From: UBA11524 sp045132495
Lineage (GTDB): Bacteria; Bacillota; Clostridia; Christensenellales; Aristaeellaceae
Assembly: GCA_045132495.1 (NCBI GenBank)
Contig: JBGUSK010000018.1
Location: 1-43,860 of the forward strand
Reading direction: 5' to 3'
Length of the DNA: 43,860 nt
How positions within the stretch are numbered: the stretch's first letter is position 1; every line of letters starts with the position of its first letter. A program made the position numbers and the translations under genes. The notes beneath the pieces were generated by a model that made no database searches, was not told the DNA's origin, and was given only the letters and a program-made list of their open reading frames with translations. Positions 8,003-16,229 of the stretch are shown here, in pieces.

Positions 8003-8432
8003 TGTATACGGTGCGTTTCTGCGAGGTGCGGAAAAGGGGATGCACAGCGCCGTTGCATTGCTTCCTGCGCTATGTGGGATGATGCTGATGCTGTCGCTGG
8101 TGAATGCTTCGGGGCTGTCTCATTTGTTCAGCCGACTGATTTCGCCGGTCACTGAAGTGATGCATCTGCCTGAGGAGGTCGCCCCGATGCTGCTGCTGCG
8201 GCCGCTGACCGGCTCAGGGAGCCTGGCAGCGCTGGAATCAATCTATGAGGTCTGCGGCGTAGACAGCCGGGCAGGGAGGATCGCTTCCGTGCTCATGGGG
8301 TCCAGCGAAACGATTTTTTATACCATGACCGTCTACCTTGGCGCAGCGGGAGTCAACAAGCTGCCCCATGTGATGACGGTATCCCTGGCTGCCTACCTGC
8401 TCAGCGCTGCCCTTTGCGGCTGGCTTATGTAG
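7926..8432 (+). CDS. spmB: Spore maturation protein B
   Basis: A 168-residue membrane protein of the same Gate-like family, partner of SpmA. Family motifs are LLPALCGMMLMLSLVNASGL, LRPLTGSGSLAALE and SSETIFYTMTVYLGAAGV. GGAGG at 7913-7917 lies 8 nt before the ATG at 7926; the ATG at 7920 is too close to it. It overlaps spmA out of frame, which suggests translational coupling. Confidence 0.9.
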   Translation: MNGLTGAAIVGLVGLIVLRGLLTGADVYGAFLRGAEKGMHSAVALLPALCGMMLMLSLVNASGLSHLFSRLISPVTEVMHLPEEVAPMLLLRPLTGSGSLAALESIYEVCGVDSRAGRIASVLMGSSETIFYTMTVYLGAAGVNKLPHVMTVSLAAYLLSAALCGWLM

Positions 8433-8461
8433 GAATCCTCATGATGGATGAGAAAAACTGC

Positions 8462-8490
8462 TTGAAACCCTGCAGACAATCATGTATAAT
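8462..8490 (+). promoter_or_regulatory. SigA-type promoter of the HutP-family gene
   Basis: TTGAAA (8462-8467) and a perfect TATAAT (8485-8490) with 17-bp spacing, about 45 bp upstream of the ATG. Confidence 0.75.
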
Positions 8491-8533
8491 GATTCATAAG
8501 AATGCCCTCTCACGGGGGAAGGAGCGTATCCCC

Positions 8534-8953
8534 ATGACAGACAAGCTTCCAGACAGCCGCGATGTGGCCCGCGCTGCTATCACATTGGCCATGACTACCA
8601 GCCGAGAGGATGAATCCAACCAGAAGAATCGCCTGTCCGCACAGGGGATCAAGTCTGCCGCGTCAGACTTTGGCGGGGACTTCGTGACCTCAGTGATGAA
8701 GATTATTGAGCGTGCAGTGGTGATCGCCAGACGGGAAGGCATTATCGGTGAGAAGGCTCATGAGGAAGGCGCTGTTGCAGGCGCAGCCCATGATGCGGTC
8801 ACCCAGATCACTGACAAGGCCATGGGATTGAACGTCGGCGGAAAGATTGGCGTGGCCAGGGTGGATGGTCATGTGGCGGTGGCGCTGTTCTTCACTGTCG
8901 GCCTTGTGCACCTCAACGAGGTGTGCGTGGGAATGGGCCACCGAGCCGTATAA
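8534..8953 (+). CDS. HutP-family RNA-binding protein
   Basis: A 139-residue protein of the HutP family. In Bacillus subtilis HutP is a histidine- and magnesium-dependent antiterminator that binds hut leader RNA. The clostridial form of the family is recognisable by FGGDFVTSVMKIIERAVV, HEEGAVAGAAHDAV, GLNVGGKIGVARV and the C-terminal VHLNEVCVGMGHRAV. The ATG at 8534 has AAGGAG 9 nt upstream. No histidine utilisation genes are nearby; instead it precedes cmk by 21 bp, so its RNA target here is unknown. Confidence 0.85.
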   Translation: MTDKLPDSRDVARAAITLAMTTSREDESNQKNRLSAQGIKSAASDFGGDFVTSVMKIIERAVVIARREGIIGEKAHEEGAVAGAAHDAVTQITDKAMGLNVGGKIGVARVDGHVAVALFFTVGLVHLNEVCVGMGHRAV

Positions 8954-8974
8954 CACATCAGAGGAGATAAAACG

Positions 8975-9646
8975 ATGATTTTGAATATCGCTATGGACGG
9001 CCCCGTTGGTGCGGGTAAGTCCTCCATTGCCAAGGCGGTTGCAGATCGCCTGGGCATCCTGCATCTGGATACCGGCGCGATGTACCGCGCGGTTGGCCTT
9101 TCTGCCATTCGTGCGGGTGTTGATCTTCAGGATGAAGCTGCGGTTACTGCGCACACGCAGAAGATCGACGTGTCCGTTGCTCATTCCGCAACAGGTCAGC
9201 GTACCATCGTGGACGGGGAGGATCTGACGGACTTCATCCGCACGCCGGAGGTGTCGATGGCTGCGTCCACTGTGGGCAAGTATGCTGGCGTTCGTCGGGA
9301 GATGGTGGCGATTCAGCAGAAATTGGCGGCAGTGACCCCCATGCTGGTGGATGGCCGTGACATCTGCGTCCGCGTGCTGCCCAATGCCCCTGTGAAAATC
9401 TTCCTGACCGCCTCTGCGGAGGAGCGTGCCCGCCGCCGCTGGCTGGAGATGGTGAACAAGGGTGACACGACTCCCTTCGAGGACGTGCTGCGTGACCTCC
9501 GCGCCCGCGACGAGCAGGACATGAATCGTGAAGTCGATCCGCTGCGTCCCACGGAGGATGCGGTGATCGTTGATTCCACCGAAATGAACTTCGACCAGGT
9601 GGTCGAGCACATCCTCAGAATCGTGGAGGAAAAGACCCATGAGTGA
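8975..9646 (+). CDS. cmk: Cytidylate kinase
   Basis: A 223-residue (d)CMP kinase, forming CDP and dCDP from CMP and dCMP with ATP. The P-loop GPVGAGKSS is at residues 9-17, LDTGAMYRA follows, and the lid and nucleotide-binding region includes DGRDICVRVLPNAPVKIFLTA. Length is that of the short bacterial Cmk. The start is supported by GAGGAG upstream. It overlaps plsC by 8 nt and begins the cmk-plsC-ispH/rpsA order typical of Clostridia. Confidence 0.95.
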   Translation: MILNIAMDGPVGAGKSSIAKAVADRLGILHLDTGAMYRAVGLSAIRAGVDLQDEAAVTAHTQKIDVSVAHSATGQRTIVDGEDLTDFIRTPEVSMAASTVGKYAGVRREMVAIQQKLAAVTPMLVDGRDICVRVLPNAPVKIFLTASAEERARRRWLEMVNKGDTTPFEDVLRDLRARDEQDMNREVDPLRPTEDAVIVDSTEMNFDQVVEHILRIVEEKTHE

Positions 9647-10304
9647 ACTGAAGAAGCAGGATAAGAATCTCGCCAAGCCGGCTGAAAAGAAGGACAAGCC
9701 TTCCTGGGTCTACTCCATTGTGCTGCCCGTTGTACGGGTGCTGTTCAAGACAATTCTTCCCGTGAAGTTCCACGGGGCAGAGGACGTCCGCAGCATGGAG
9801 GCGCCCTTCATCCTGATGGCGAACCACACCACCATGCTTGACCCCTTCATGATGGCTGCGGCGATCCCGAAGTATCAGATCCGCTTCATCGGCAAGAAAG
9901 AGCTGTGGAAGTTCCCTCCTTTTGCCTGGTTTGCCAACCAGATCAAGGCCATCCCGGTGGATCGCCACAACACCGACATGGAGGCCATGCGCGCCTGCAT
10001 GCGCGTCACCCGCGAAGGGCATGTGCTGGGCATTTTCCCGGAGGGCACCAGGCATCACAAAGGCCTGATGACCGAGCTGGAGAGTGGCGTGGCGATGATC
10101 GCTCTGCGCTCAAAGGTGCCGCTGGTGCCGGTGTATATCGCTGGCAAGCTGGGTTTGTTCCGCACGCTGCATGTGTATGTGGGCAAGCCCATCATGATGG
10201 ATGACCTGCGGGAAATGGGCATCAACACCGAAACTTGTGGTATGCTGCTGGGCCGCATCAGTGAAGCCTACGCTGCTCTGGATGCTGCACGCCCGGATGC
10301 GTGA
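9639..10304 (+). CDS. plsC: 1-acyl-sn-glycerol-3-phosphate acyltransferase
   Basis: A 221-residue membrane-associated acyltransferase that makes phosphatidic acid from lysophosphatidic acid. Motif I NHTTMLD gives the catalytic His63 and Asp68; motif III FPEGTRH is at 133-139; VPVYI follows as motif IV. A lysine-rich N-terminus precedes a hydrophobic segment at about 23-42. Its start overlaps the end of cmk, suggesting coupled translation. Confidence 0.92.
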   Translation: MSELKKQDKNLAKPAEKKDKPSWVYSIVLPVVRVLFKTILPVKFHGAEDVRSMEAPFILMANHTTMLDPFMMAAAIPKYQIRFIGKKELWKFPPFAWFANQIKAIPVDRHNTDMEAMRACMRVTREGHVLGIFPEGTRHHKGLMTELESGVAMIALRSKVPLVPVYIAGKLGLFRTLHVYVGKPIMMDDLREMGINTETCGMLLGRISEAYAALDAARPDA

Positions 10305-10311
10305 TAAGTTC

Positions 10312-10348
10312 AAACAGGCCGCCGTATGGAGTTTACGGGGGTCTGTTT
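10312..10348 (+). other. Hairpin between plsC and ispH-rpsA
   Basis: A 15-bp imperfect stem (AAACAGGCCGCCGTA with TACGGGGGTCTGTTT, one G-T wobble and one mismatch) around a 7-nt loop. The following T tract is weak, so it may be a partial terminator or a processing site. The AT-rich stretch after it has no clear promoter. Confidence 0.5.
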
Positions 10349-10450
10349 GTGCATGGAAAAATTTTTTGAAAAAATTGCGTGAACAAGAAGGAATTGCGCA
10401 TTTTGCATCGAATATGAGTCTAACAGCAAGTTTGCGAAAGGAAGCTGTTC

Positions 10451-12418
10451 ATGCCACTTGAGGTCGCTCAACACGCGGGATTCTGCATGGGTGTACGCCG
10501 TGCGGTCGAAGCAGCCATGAAGGTTGCTGATACTGACGTGCCCTCCTGTACCCTCGGCGCGCTGATCCATAACCCCACGGTGGTGGAAATGCTTCGTGAA
10601 CATGGCGTTCCCGCGATCTCTTCGCCTGATGAGGCCAATGGCCGGCAGGTGCTGATCCGCAGCCACGGCGTTTCGCCGGATGTGCTGGCTGACCTGACGG
10701 CTCGCGGCTGTACTGTGCTTGACCTGACCTGTCCCTTTGTGGACAAGCTGCACCGCATCGTTGCTGATGGCACGGCGGACGGCACGCCCGTTATCATGGT
10801 GGGCGAGCGGGAGCATCCCGAAGTGAAGGGCACCTGCGGTTGGGCGAAAGGCAGCGTCTATGTTGTTGCTACGCCGGAGGAAGCTGCACAGCTGCCCCAG
10901 ATGCCCAGGGCTGTTGCCGCGGCCCAGACGACTTTTCCGCCGGATCGGTGGGAGACCATCGTTCAGACGCTGCGCACGCGGGTAGGGGAGTTGCATGAGC
11001 ATAACACCATCTGCAACGCCACGGCCACTCGTCAAAGGGAAGCCCGTGAGCTGGCATCCCGGGCAGATGCGATGATCGTCGTGGGCGGCAGAGAGAGCGC
11101 AAACACACAAAAGCTGTACGCGGCCTGCAAAGCACTGTGTCCGCGGACGATTCTGGTAGAGCGCGCGGCGGAGATCCCGCCTGCCTTTGCAAATATTAAT
11201 TCCGAATTCATTGGAATTACCGCCGGGGCTTCAACCCCTGACGGTTCACTTAAGGAGGTTGTAACCCAAATGACCGACATGCAGAACACCGAGTTTACCA
11301 TGGATGCCGTCGTGGCGAGCCTGACCCGCATCCGCGCCGGCCAGACCGTCACCGGTAAGGTTGTGCAGATCACCGAGGACGAAGTCTGCGTCAACATCGG
11401 CTACAAGGCCGACGGCATCATCAAGCGCGCCGACCTGACCCAGGAAGACGTCAAGCTCGACGACGAGATCGAGGCTGAGATCGTCAAGGTCAACGACGGC
11501 GAGGGCAACGTGGTTCTGTCCCAGCGCAACATCGTTAACCGCAAGGCCTGGGAGGCCCTGCTGGCCAAGCACGAGAACGGCGAGTACGTTGTCGGCACTG
11601 GCAAGGAAGCCGTCAAGGGCGGCCTGATCTGTGACGTGGAGGGCGTGCGCGCCTTCGTGCCCGCTTCCCAGCTGGCTCAGCACTACGTCGAGAAGATCGC
11701 TGACTTCGTCGGCAAGGAAATGAAGCTGAAGATCATCGAGGTCGACAAGCAGAAGAAGCGCATCGTCGCTTCCCGCAAGCAGGTCATCGCTGAGGAGACC
11801 GCTGCTCGCGAAGAAGAAGCTTGGGGCCGTCTGGAAGAGGGCATCATCATCCACGGTATCGTCCGTCGTCTGTCCGCCTTTGGCGCGTTCGTCGACGTGG
11901 GCGGCGTGGACGGCCTGATCCACATCACCGACCTGTCCTGGGGCCGTATCTCTCATCCCAATGAGGTCGTCAAGCCCAACCAGGAAGTTGACGTCAAGAT
12001 CCTGTCCCTGGACCGCGAGCGCAAGCGCATCCAGCTGGGCTACAAGCAGCTGATGCCCCGTCCCTGGGACAACGCTGCCGAGATGTACCCCGAAGGCGCG
12101 ATCGTTGAGGGCAAGGTCGTCCGCATCACCGATTTCGGCGCTTTCGTTGAGCTGCAGCCCGGCCTGGACGGCCTGGTGCACATCTCCCAGTGCGCTCCCA
12201 CCCGCGTGAACAAGGTCGAGGACGCTGTCCAGGTTGGCCAGGTTGTCCGCGTGAAGGTTCTGTCCGTTGATACCGAGAAGAAGCGCATCTCCCTGTCCAT
12301 CCGTCAGGCTGTGGAAGATGAGTTCACCTTCGAAGAGGTTGACGAGCTGGAGCCCGTGGCTGTTGACGTCGAGGCTGTTGCCGAGGCTGAGGCTGCTGCT
12401 GAGGAGACCGCTGAGTAA
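10451..12418 (+). CDS. ispH-rpsA: Fusion of IspH (HMBPP reductase) and 30S ribosomal protein S1
   Basis: A 655-residue two-part protein. Residues 1-272 are 4-hydroxy-3-methylbut-2-enyl diphosphate reductase, the [4Fe-4S] enzyme ending the MEP isoprenoid pathway; the three cluster cysteines are C12 (AGFCMGVRRAV), C94 (LTCPFV) and C188 (TICNATATRQ). From residue 274 onward are four S1 RNA-binding repeats (about 296-359, 378-441, 463-533, 549-618), followed by an acidic Ala/Glu-rich tail. Such IspH-S1 fusions are known in Clostridia. At the junction there is an in-frame AAGGAGG (11252-11258) and ATG (11270), so S1 may also be made alone; from there codon use becomes strongly optimised. Confidence 0.95.
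   Translation: MPLEVAQHAGFCMGVRRAVEAAMKVADTDVPSCTLGALIHNPTVVEMLREHGVPAISSPDEANGRQVLIRSHGVSPDVLADLTARGCTVLDLTCPFVDKLHRIVADGTADGTPVIMVGEREHPEVKGTCGWAKGSVYVVATPEEAAQLPQMPRAVAAAQTTFPPDRWETIVQTLRTRVGELHEHNTICNATATRQREARELASRADAMIVVGGRESANTQKLYAACKALCPRTILVERAAEIPPAFANINSEFIGITAGASTPDGSLKEVVTQMTDMQNTEFTMDAVVASLTRIRAGQTVTGKVVQITEDEVCVNIGYKADGIIKRADLTQEDVKLDDEIEAEIVKVNDGEGNVVLSQRNIVNRKAWEALLAKHENGEYVVGTGKEAVKGGLICDVEGVRAFVPASQLAQHYVEKIADFVGKEMKLKIIEVDKQKKRIVASRKQVIAEETAAREEEAWGRLEEGIIIHGIVRRLSAFGAFVDVGGVDGLIHITDLSWGRISHPNEVVKPNQEVDVKILSLDRERKRIQLGYKQLMPRPWDNAAEMYPEGAIVEGKVVRITDFGAFVELQPGLDGLVHISQCAPTRVNKVEDAVQVGQVVRVKVLSVDTEKKRISLSIRQAVEDEFTFEEVDELEPVAVDVEAVAEAEAAAEETAE
11252..11272 (+). promoter_or_regulatory. 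Internal Shine-Dalgarno and in-frame start for S1 within ispH-rpsA
   Basis: AAGGAGG (11252-11258) is followed 11 nt later by ATG (11270-11272), in frame with the fusion at codon 274, exactly where the S1 homology begins (MTDMQNTEF). Confidence 0.65.
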
Positions 12419-12440
12419 TTTCATAGCATCCGATGATGAA

Positions 12441-12468
12441 GGAGACAGACGCTGTCTGTCTCCTTTTT
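12441..12468 (+). terminator. Intrinsic terminator after ispH-rpsA
   Basis: GGAGACAGAC and GTCTGTCTCC form a perfect 10-bp stem with a 3-nt loop, followed by five T residues. Confidence 0.92.
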
Positions 12469-12734
12469 CGTGCCGGAATCCGCCTGCAAAGATGAATAAA
12501 ACAGATGTTATATGGGCAAAATGAACAAAAGCAAATATTTCTGATGCCATGCGGCGGGGAAATGGACGGAACGTTCGGATATGCTTTCGTGGAGAATCAA
12601 CAAAAACATGAAAAACGCACGCTTTCCTCTTGTACCGATGGCTAAAAGATGATAGAATAGGATATTATCTGGGCTGTGGACGAGAAACGTTCGTCTTTTG
12701 CCAGGATGTATTCGAGTTAAGGGAGCGTGCCTCA
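12469..12734 (+). promoter_or_regulatory. purC upstream region with SigA-type promoter
   Basis: The stretch between rpsA and purC (12419-12734) holds the rpsA terminator and then the purC promoter: TTGTAC (12630-12635), 17 bp, TAGAAT (12653-12658). The motif AACGTTCG occurs at 12570-12577 upstream of the promoter and again at 12686-12693 in the leader. On the minus strand the first reads ATATCCGAACGTT, close to the Bacillus PurBox consensus, but the arrangement is not the usual inverted pair. No further gene is seen. Confidence 0.6.
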
Positions 12735-13448
12735 ATGGTGGAAATTGGCAAGCTGCTGTCGGAAGGCAAGGGCAAGCGGGTCTATGAAACAAATGACCCC
12801 AAAACAGCTGTTGTCTATTTTAAGGACGAAGCGCTGGCTTATCATGGTTTGAAGCGCGGACGCATCCTGGGCAAGGGTGAGGTCAACAATGCCGTGTGTG
12901 CCCATCTGTACCGCATGCTGGCAGAGAAGGGCATCGAGAATCATTTTATCGAACAGCTTGATGCCCGTCAGTCGCTGGTGAAGCGGGCGGAGATTATCCC
13001 AATCACCATCAAGGTGCGCAACCGTGTGGCGGGCAGCCTTGGCGCACGCATCGGCATGGAAACCGGTACCAAGCTGGATTCCACCATCGTCGAAATCGTG
13101 CTGCGGGACGAATATCTGGAAAATCCCGTGATCAACAAGACCCACATTCTCGCCATGCATCTGGCAACAAGCGAGGAGGTCGACTTCATGGTTGAGACCT
13201 CGCTGAAAGTCAATGAGATCCTGACTGAATACATGGCGGATATCGGTGTGGAACTGGTGGATTTCAAACTGGAATATGGCCGCTACGAAGGCCGTGTACT
13301 GCTGGTGGATGAGATCGACGCCGATACCTCCCGCTTCTGGGACGCCCGTACCCATGAGCCGATGGACATTGACCGTTTCCGCCGTGACCTGGGTAATGTC
13401 GAGCAGGCCTATCAGGATCTGCTGCACCGCATGATGGGCGACAAGTAA
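12735..13448 (+). CDS. purC: SAICAR synthetase
   Basis: A 237-residue phosphoribosylaminoimidazole-succinocarboxamide synthase, joining CAIR and aspartate with ATP in purine biosynthesis. Visible motifs are EGKGKRVYET at the N-terminus, VKRAEIIPITIKVRNRVAGS in the nucleotide-binding fold (only part needed: IIPITIKVRN), and LVDFKLEYGR with VDEIDADTSRFWD at the active site. Length is standard for bacterial PurC. The ATG at 12735 follows an AAGGGAG-like site. It stands alone here, away from other pur genes. Confidence 0.95.
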   Translation: MVEIGKLLSEGKGKRVYETNDPKTAVVYFKDEALAYHGLKRGRILGKGEVNNAVCAHLYRMLAEKGIENHFIEQLDARQSLVKRAEIIPITIKVRNRVAGSLGARIGMETGTKLDSTIVEIVLRDEYLENPVINKTHILAMHLATSEEVDFMVETSLKVNEILTEYMADIGVELVDFKLEYGRYEGRVLLVDEIDADTSRFWDARTHEPMDIDRFRRDLGNVEQAYQDLLHRMMGDK

Positions 13449-13458
13449 TTGCATTTTC

Positions 13459-13488
13459 AACGCTGCAGAAACGTTTCTGTGGCGTTTT
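13459..13488 (+). terminator. Intrinsic terminator after purC
   Basis: AACGCTGCAGAAA and TTTCTGTGGCGTT pair over about 12 bp with two G-T wobbles, followed by TTTT. Confidence 0.75.
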
Positions 13489-13522
13489 CCTGTATTCGAT
13501 ACAATTACCATCGCAACGAATC

Positions 13523-13551
13523 TTGCATTTTTGACTTCGCTGATGTATACT
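13523..13551 (+). promoter_or_regulatory. SigA-type promoter of pstA-holB-ricT
   Basis: TTGCAT (13523-13528) and TATACT (13546-13551) with 17-bp spacing, about 40 bp upstream of the pstA ATG. Confidence 0.65.
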
Positions 13552-13592
13552 GTATGAGGTAAAAACTGCCCCGAATTGAGGAGGTTCATTAT

Positions 13593-13928
13593 ATGAAGCT
13601 GATTATTTCCATCGTCCAGGATGAAGACGCTTCCCGCCTTGTCAACCAACTGATGAAGAATGGCTATGGCGTGACCAAGCTGGCTACCACCGGTGGATTT
13701 CTGCGGGCTGGCAACACCACGTTGCTTATTGGTTTGGATGATGATAAACTCCATGCCGTGATGGACATCATCGAACATGTGTGCAAATCCCGCAAGCAGA
13801 TTACCACCACCCCCTCTGTCATGGGCAGCATGGGTGGAATGCCCGGTGCTGCTTCCTATCCGGTGGAAGTAACTGTTGGTGGTGCAACGGTGTTTGTCCT
13901 GTCTGTAGACCAGTTTGTGAAGCTGTAA
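13593..13928 (+). CDS. pstA: Cyclic-di-AMP receptor PstA/DarA
   Basis: A 111-residue PII-like protein of the DUF970/YaaQ family. In Gram-positive bacteria it binds cyclic-di-AMP as a trimer. The ferredoxin-like core reads MKLIISIVQDEDASRLVNQL, the T-loop side has TKLATTGGFLRAGNTTLLIG, and the C-terminus is GGATVFVLSVDQF. The start has GAGGAGG upstream. The pstA-holB-ricT order is conserved in Bacillota (yaaQ-holB-yaaT), which supports the call. Confidence 0.95.
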   Translation: MKLIISIVQDEDASRLVNQLMKNGYGVTKLATTGGFLRAGNTTLLIGLDDDKLHAVMDIIEHVCKSRKQITTTPSVMGSMGGMPGAASYPVEVTVGGATVFVLSVDQFVKL

Positions 13929-13940
13929 GGAGTCGCTCGT

Positions 13941-14990
13941 ATGCCCGCCATTGATGCTGAGAATGGGTTTCCAGTGCCTGTCCTGTCCGATTTCAAGGGA
14001 CAGGGCGCGCTTTACGATGGCCTTATCCGCACGTTGGCGGACGGTACTTTCGTCCATGCGTATCTGATCAGCGGCGCATCAGGCATGGGCAAGCGTACGC
14101 TGGCCCGATTGATGGCCCAGTATCTGCTCTGCACGGGGGAACGGAAGCCTTGTGGCAGTTGTCCTGCCTGCATCCAGGTGCGGGAGGGCAATCACCCGGA
14201 CGTGATCACGGTAGCTCCGGGTAAACCGCTTTCCCCGGAGGTCAAGGCTGGAATGGCGGGTATCCCGGTGGATGAGATCCGCTATGTGATCAGCCTGGTC
14301 GGTCAGCACACCTTTGTCGGCGGTCGGCGTGTGGTCATCATCGAGCGGGCGGAAAAGATGAATCAGCCTGCCCAGAATGCGTTGCTGAAAACCCTGGAGG
14401 AGCCGCTGGCAGGTACGGTGTTTCTGTTGCTGACGGAATCGCCGGAGCTGCTGCTGCCGACCATTGTCAGCCGCTGCAGGGCGCTGAAGCTGCATCCATG
14501 GCCGGATGAAACGGTGCTGAAGGTGCTGCGGGCTCATGGCGTTGACGATGCCATGGCGAAGAAGGCACTCAGCGTCAGTGGAGGCAGCATTGGACGGGCG
14601 ATTTCCGTCGCGGCGGATGAAGGCTACTGGCAGCGCCGCCGGGACGTGATGCAGGATTTCTTCGGCATCAACGCCCGCGTGGATATCTTGAAGGTGTCCA
14701 CCGCCTGGAAGGACCGCAAGGATGAGTCCGACGCACTGCTCAGTGACGTGGAGGACATGCTGCGCACGCTTATGCTGGTGCGCTTTGGGAAACAGGATGA
14801 AAGCCTGCTTGCGGATTATCCGGAAGCGTGGCAGCGGCTTGCCCGGGAAGGGGAGCTGCAATCGTTCATGAAGCTCATGGACACGGTGACGGAAGCGCGC
14901 CGGATGCGCTCCAATCAAGTGACCTGGCAGGCGGTGGTGGAACAGCTGCTGCTGAGCCTGATGGAGGAAAAGAGTAGATGGTCAATGTAA
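13941..14990 (+). CDS. holB: DNA polymerase III delta' subunit
   Basis: A 349-residue AAA+ clamp-loader subunit. The Walker A-like segment GASGMGKRT starts at residue 45; a zinc-binding cysteine set C64, C71, C74, C77 follows (CGSCPAC); the SRC motif appears as IVSRCRAL; QNALLKTLEEP is the conserved sensor-side helix. It lies 12 bp after pstA and overlaps ricT by 13 nt, so the three are one transcription unit. It acts at the replication fork in loading the beta clamp. Confidence 0.93.
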   Translation: MPAIDAENGFPVPVLSDFKGQGALYDGLIRTLADGTFVHAYLISGASGMGKRTLARLMAQYLLCTGERKPCGSCPACIQVREGNHPDVITVAPGKPLSPEVKAGMAGIPVDEIRYVISLVGQHTFVGGRRVVIIERAEKMNQPAQNALLKTLEEPLAGTVFLLLTESPELLLPTIVSRCRALKLHPWPDETVLKVLRAHGVDDAMAKKALSVSGGSIGRAISVAADEGYWQRRRDVMQDFFGINARVDILKVSTAWKDRKDESDALLSDVEDMLRTLMLVRFGKQDESLLADYPEAWQRLAREGELQSFMKLMDTVTEARRMRSNQVTWQAVVEQLLLSLMEEKSRWSM

Positions 14991-16135
14991 TTGGCGTTCG
15001 CTTTGAGAACGCTGGTAAGCTGTATTTTTTTGATCCCGGCGAGCTTTGGCCCACGCCCGGTGATTATGTGCTGGTGGAAACCTCTCGAGGGATCGAATTT
15101 GGCGAGGTGGTGACCGGCATCAAGGAGATCGACGATTCCAATCTGCAGTCCCCCCTCAAGCCTGTTGTGCGCATTGCCAGCGCGGAGGATCTGCAGCATT
15201 TCAAGGATAATAAGGCTGCTGAAAAGGAAGCCTATCAGGTTTGTCAGAAGAAGATCGCTGAGCATAAGCTGGACATGAAGCTGGTCAGTGTCGAATATAC
15301 CTTCGACAACTCGAAGATCCTCTTCTACTTCACCGCCAATGGCCGTGTGGACTTCCGCAGCCTGGTGAAGGATCTGGCGGGTGTGTTCAAGACGCGCATT
15401 GAGCTGCGTCAGATCGGCGTGCGCGACGAGGCGAAGATGCTGGGCGGACTGGGCATCTGCGGCCGTCCTATTTGCTGCGGAGCCTTCCTGGGAGATTTCC
15501 AGCCTGTGTCTATCAAGATGGCCAAGGAGCAGAATCTGTCCCTGAACCCCACGAAGATTTCCGGCGTCTGCGGCCGTCTGATGTGCTGCTTGAAGTACGA
15601 ACAGGATCAGTACGAAGCCATCCGCAAGAAGATGCCCAAGGTCGGAAAGGAAGTTATCACCCCCGACGGCCCCGGCGTGGTGTGGGAGCTCAATGTGATC
15701 AAGGAAACCGTGCGTGTGCGCATCCAGAAGGGCGATTCCAGCGAATTGAAGGATTACCCGATGGAGGAAGTGCAGCGTCCCGGCGCTGCGAATGTCCGCA
15801 GGGATGAGTCGGCGCAGGAAAATGCCGAAAAGCCTGCGACTGAGGGACAGGAGAACGCAGAAACCCAGAAGTCTCGCCCCCGCAAGGAGCGTCTTGTACG
15901 TGAGGAGCGCAAGCCTCGTCAAGAAGAAGGGGAGAAGGGAGAACAGGAGGACCGCCGTGAAAAGCGTCGTCCTCAACAGGAAATCCAGCAGGAGCAGCCT
16001 GTCAAGGCCGATGAAGTGAGTGCGGAGCCTGCAAAGACGGAAGAAGCTGCCCCTGCTGCAAAGCCGGCTGGCGCATCCTGGAAGGCTGCACTGGAACGCG
16101 CGATGAAGGAAGCGGGAAACAACGGAAATTCATAA
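14978..16135 (+). CDS. ricT: RicT/YaaT-type PSP1 domain protein
   Basis: A 385-residue cytoplasmic protein with the PSP1 domain. In Bacillus RicT joins RicA and RicF in an iron-sulfur complex that promotes RNase Y-dependent mRNA maturation and affects sporulation and competence. The conserved cysteines are visible: C161, C166, C167 (GICGRPICCGAF) and C198, C203, C204 (GVCGRLMCCLKYE). After about residue 265 comes a long low-complexity tail rich in Glu, Lys, Arg and Gln, longer than in Bacillus YaaT (about 275 residues) and probably disordered. The start overlaps holB. Confidence 0.92.
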   Translation: MVNVIGVRFENAGKLYFFDPGELWPTPGDYVLVETSRGIEFGEVVTGIKEIDDSNLQSPLKPVVRIASAEDLQHFKDNKAAEKEAYQVCQKKIAEHKLDMKLVSVEYTFDNSKILFYFTANGRVDFRSLVKDLAGVFKTRIELRQIGVRDEAKMLGGLGICGRPICCGAFLGDFQPVSIKMAKEQNLSLNPTKISGVCGRLMCCLKYEQDQYEAIRKKMPKVGKEVITPDGPGVVWELNVIKETVRVRIQKGDSSELKDYPMEEVQRPGAANVRRDESAQENAEKPATEGQENAETQKSRPRKERLVREERKPRQEEGEKGEQEDRREKRRPQQEIQQEQPVKADEVSAEPAKTEEAAPAAKPAGASWKAALERAMKEAGNNGNS

Positions 16136-16152
16136 AAAACAACGGGTAAGTG

Positions 16153-16182
16153 TTGACTAACTCCTGTATACAGGTGTATCAT
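16153..16182 (+). promoter_or_regulatory. Ferredoxin promoter with embedded palindrome
   Basis: TTGACT (16153-16158) and TATCAT (16177-16182) are spaced 18 bp. The spacer holds the perfect palindrome CCTGTATACAGG (16163-16174), well placed for a repressor. A second inverted repeat, TCGACA-GT-TGTCGA (16193-16206), lies just after the expected start of transcription. Confidence 0.65.
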
Positions 16183-16229
16183 AACATCAACCTCGACAGT
16201 TGTCGAAATATTGAAGGAGGTAACGACTT

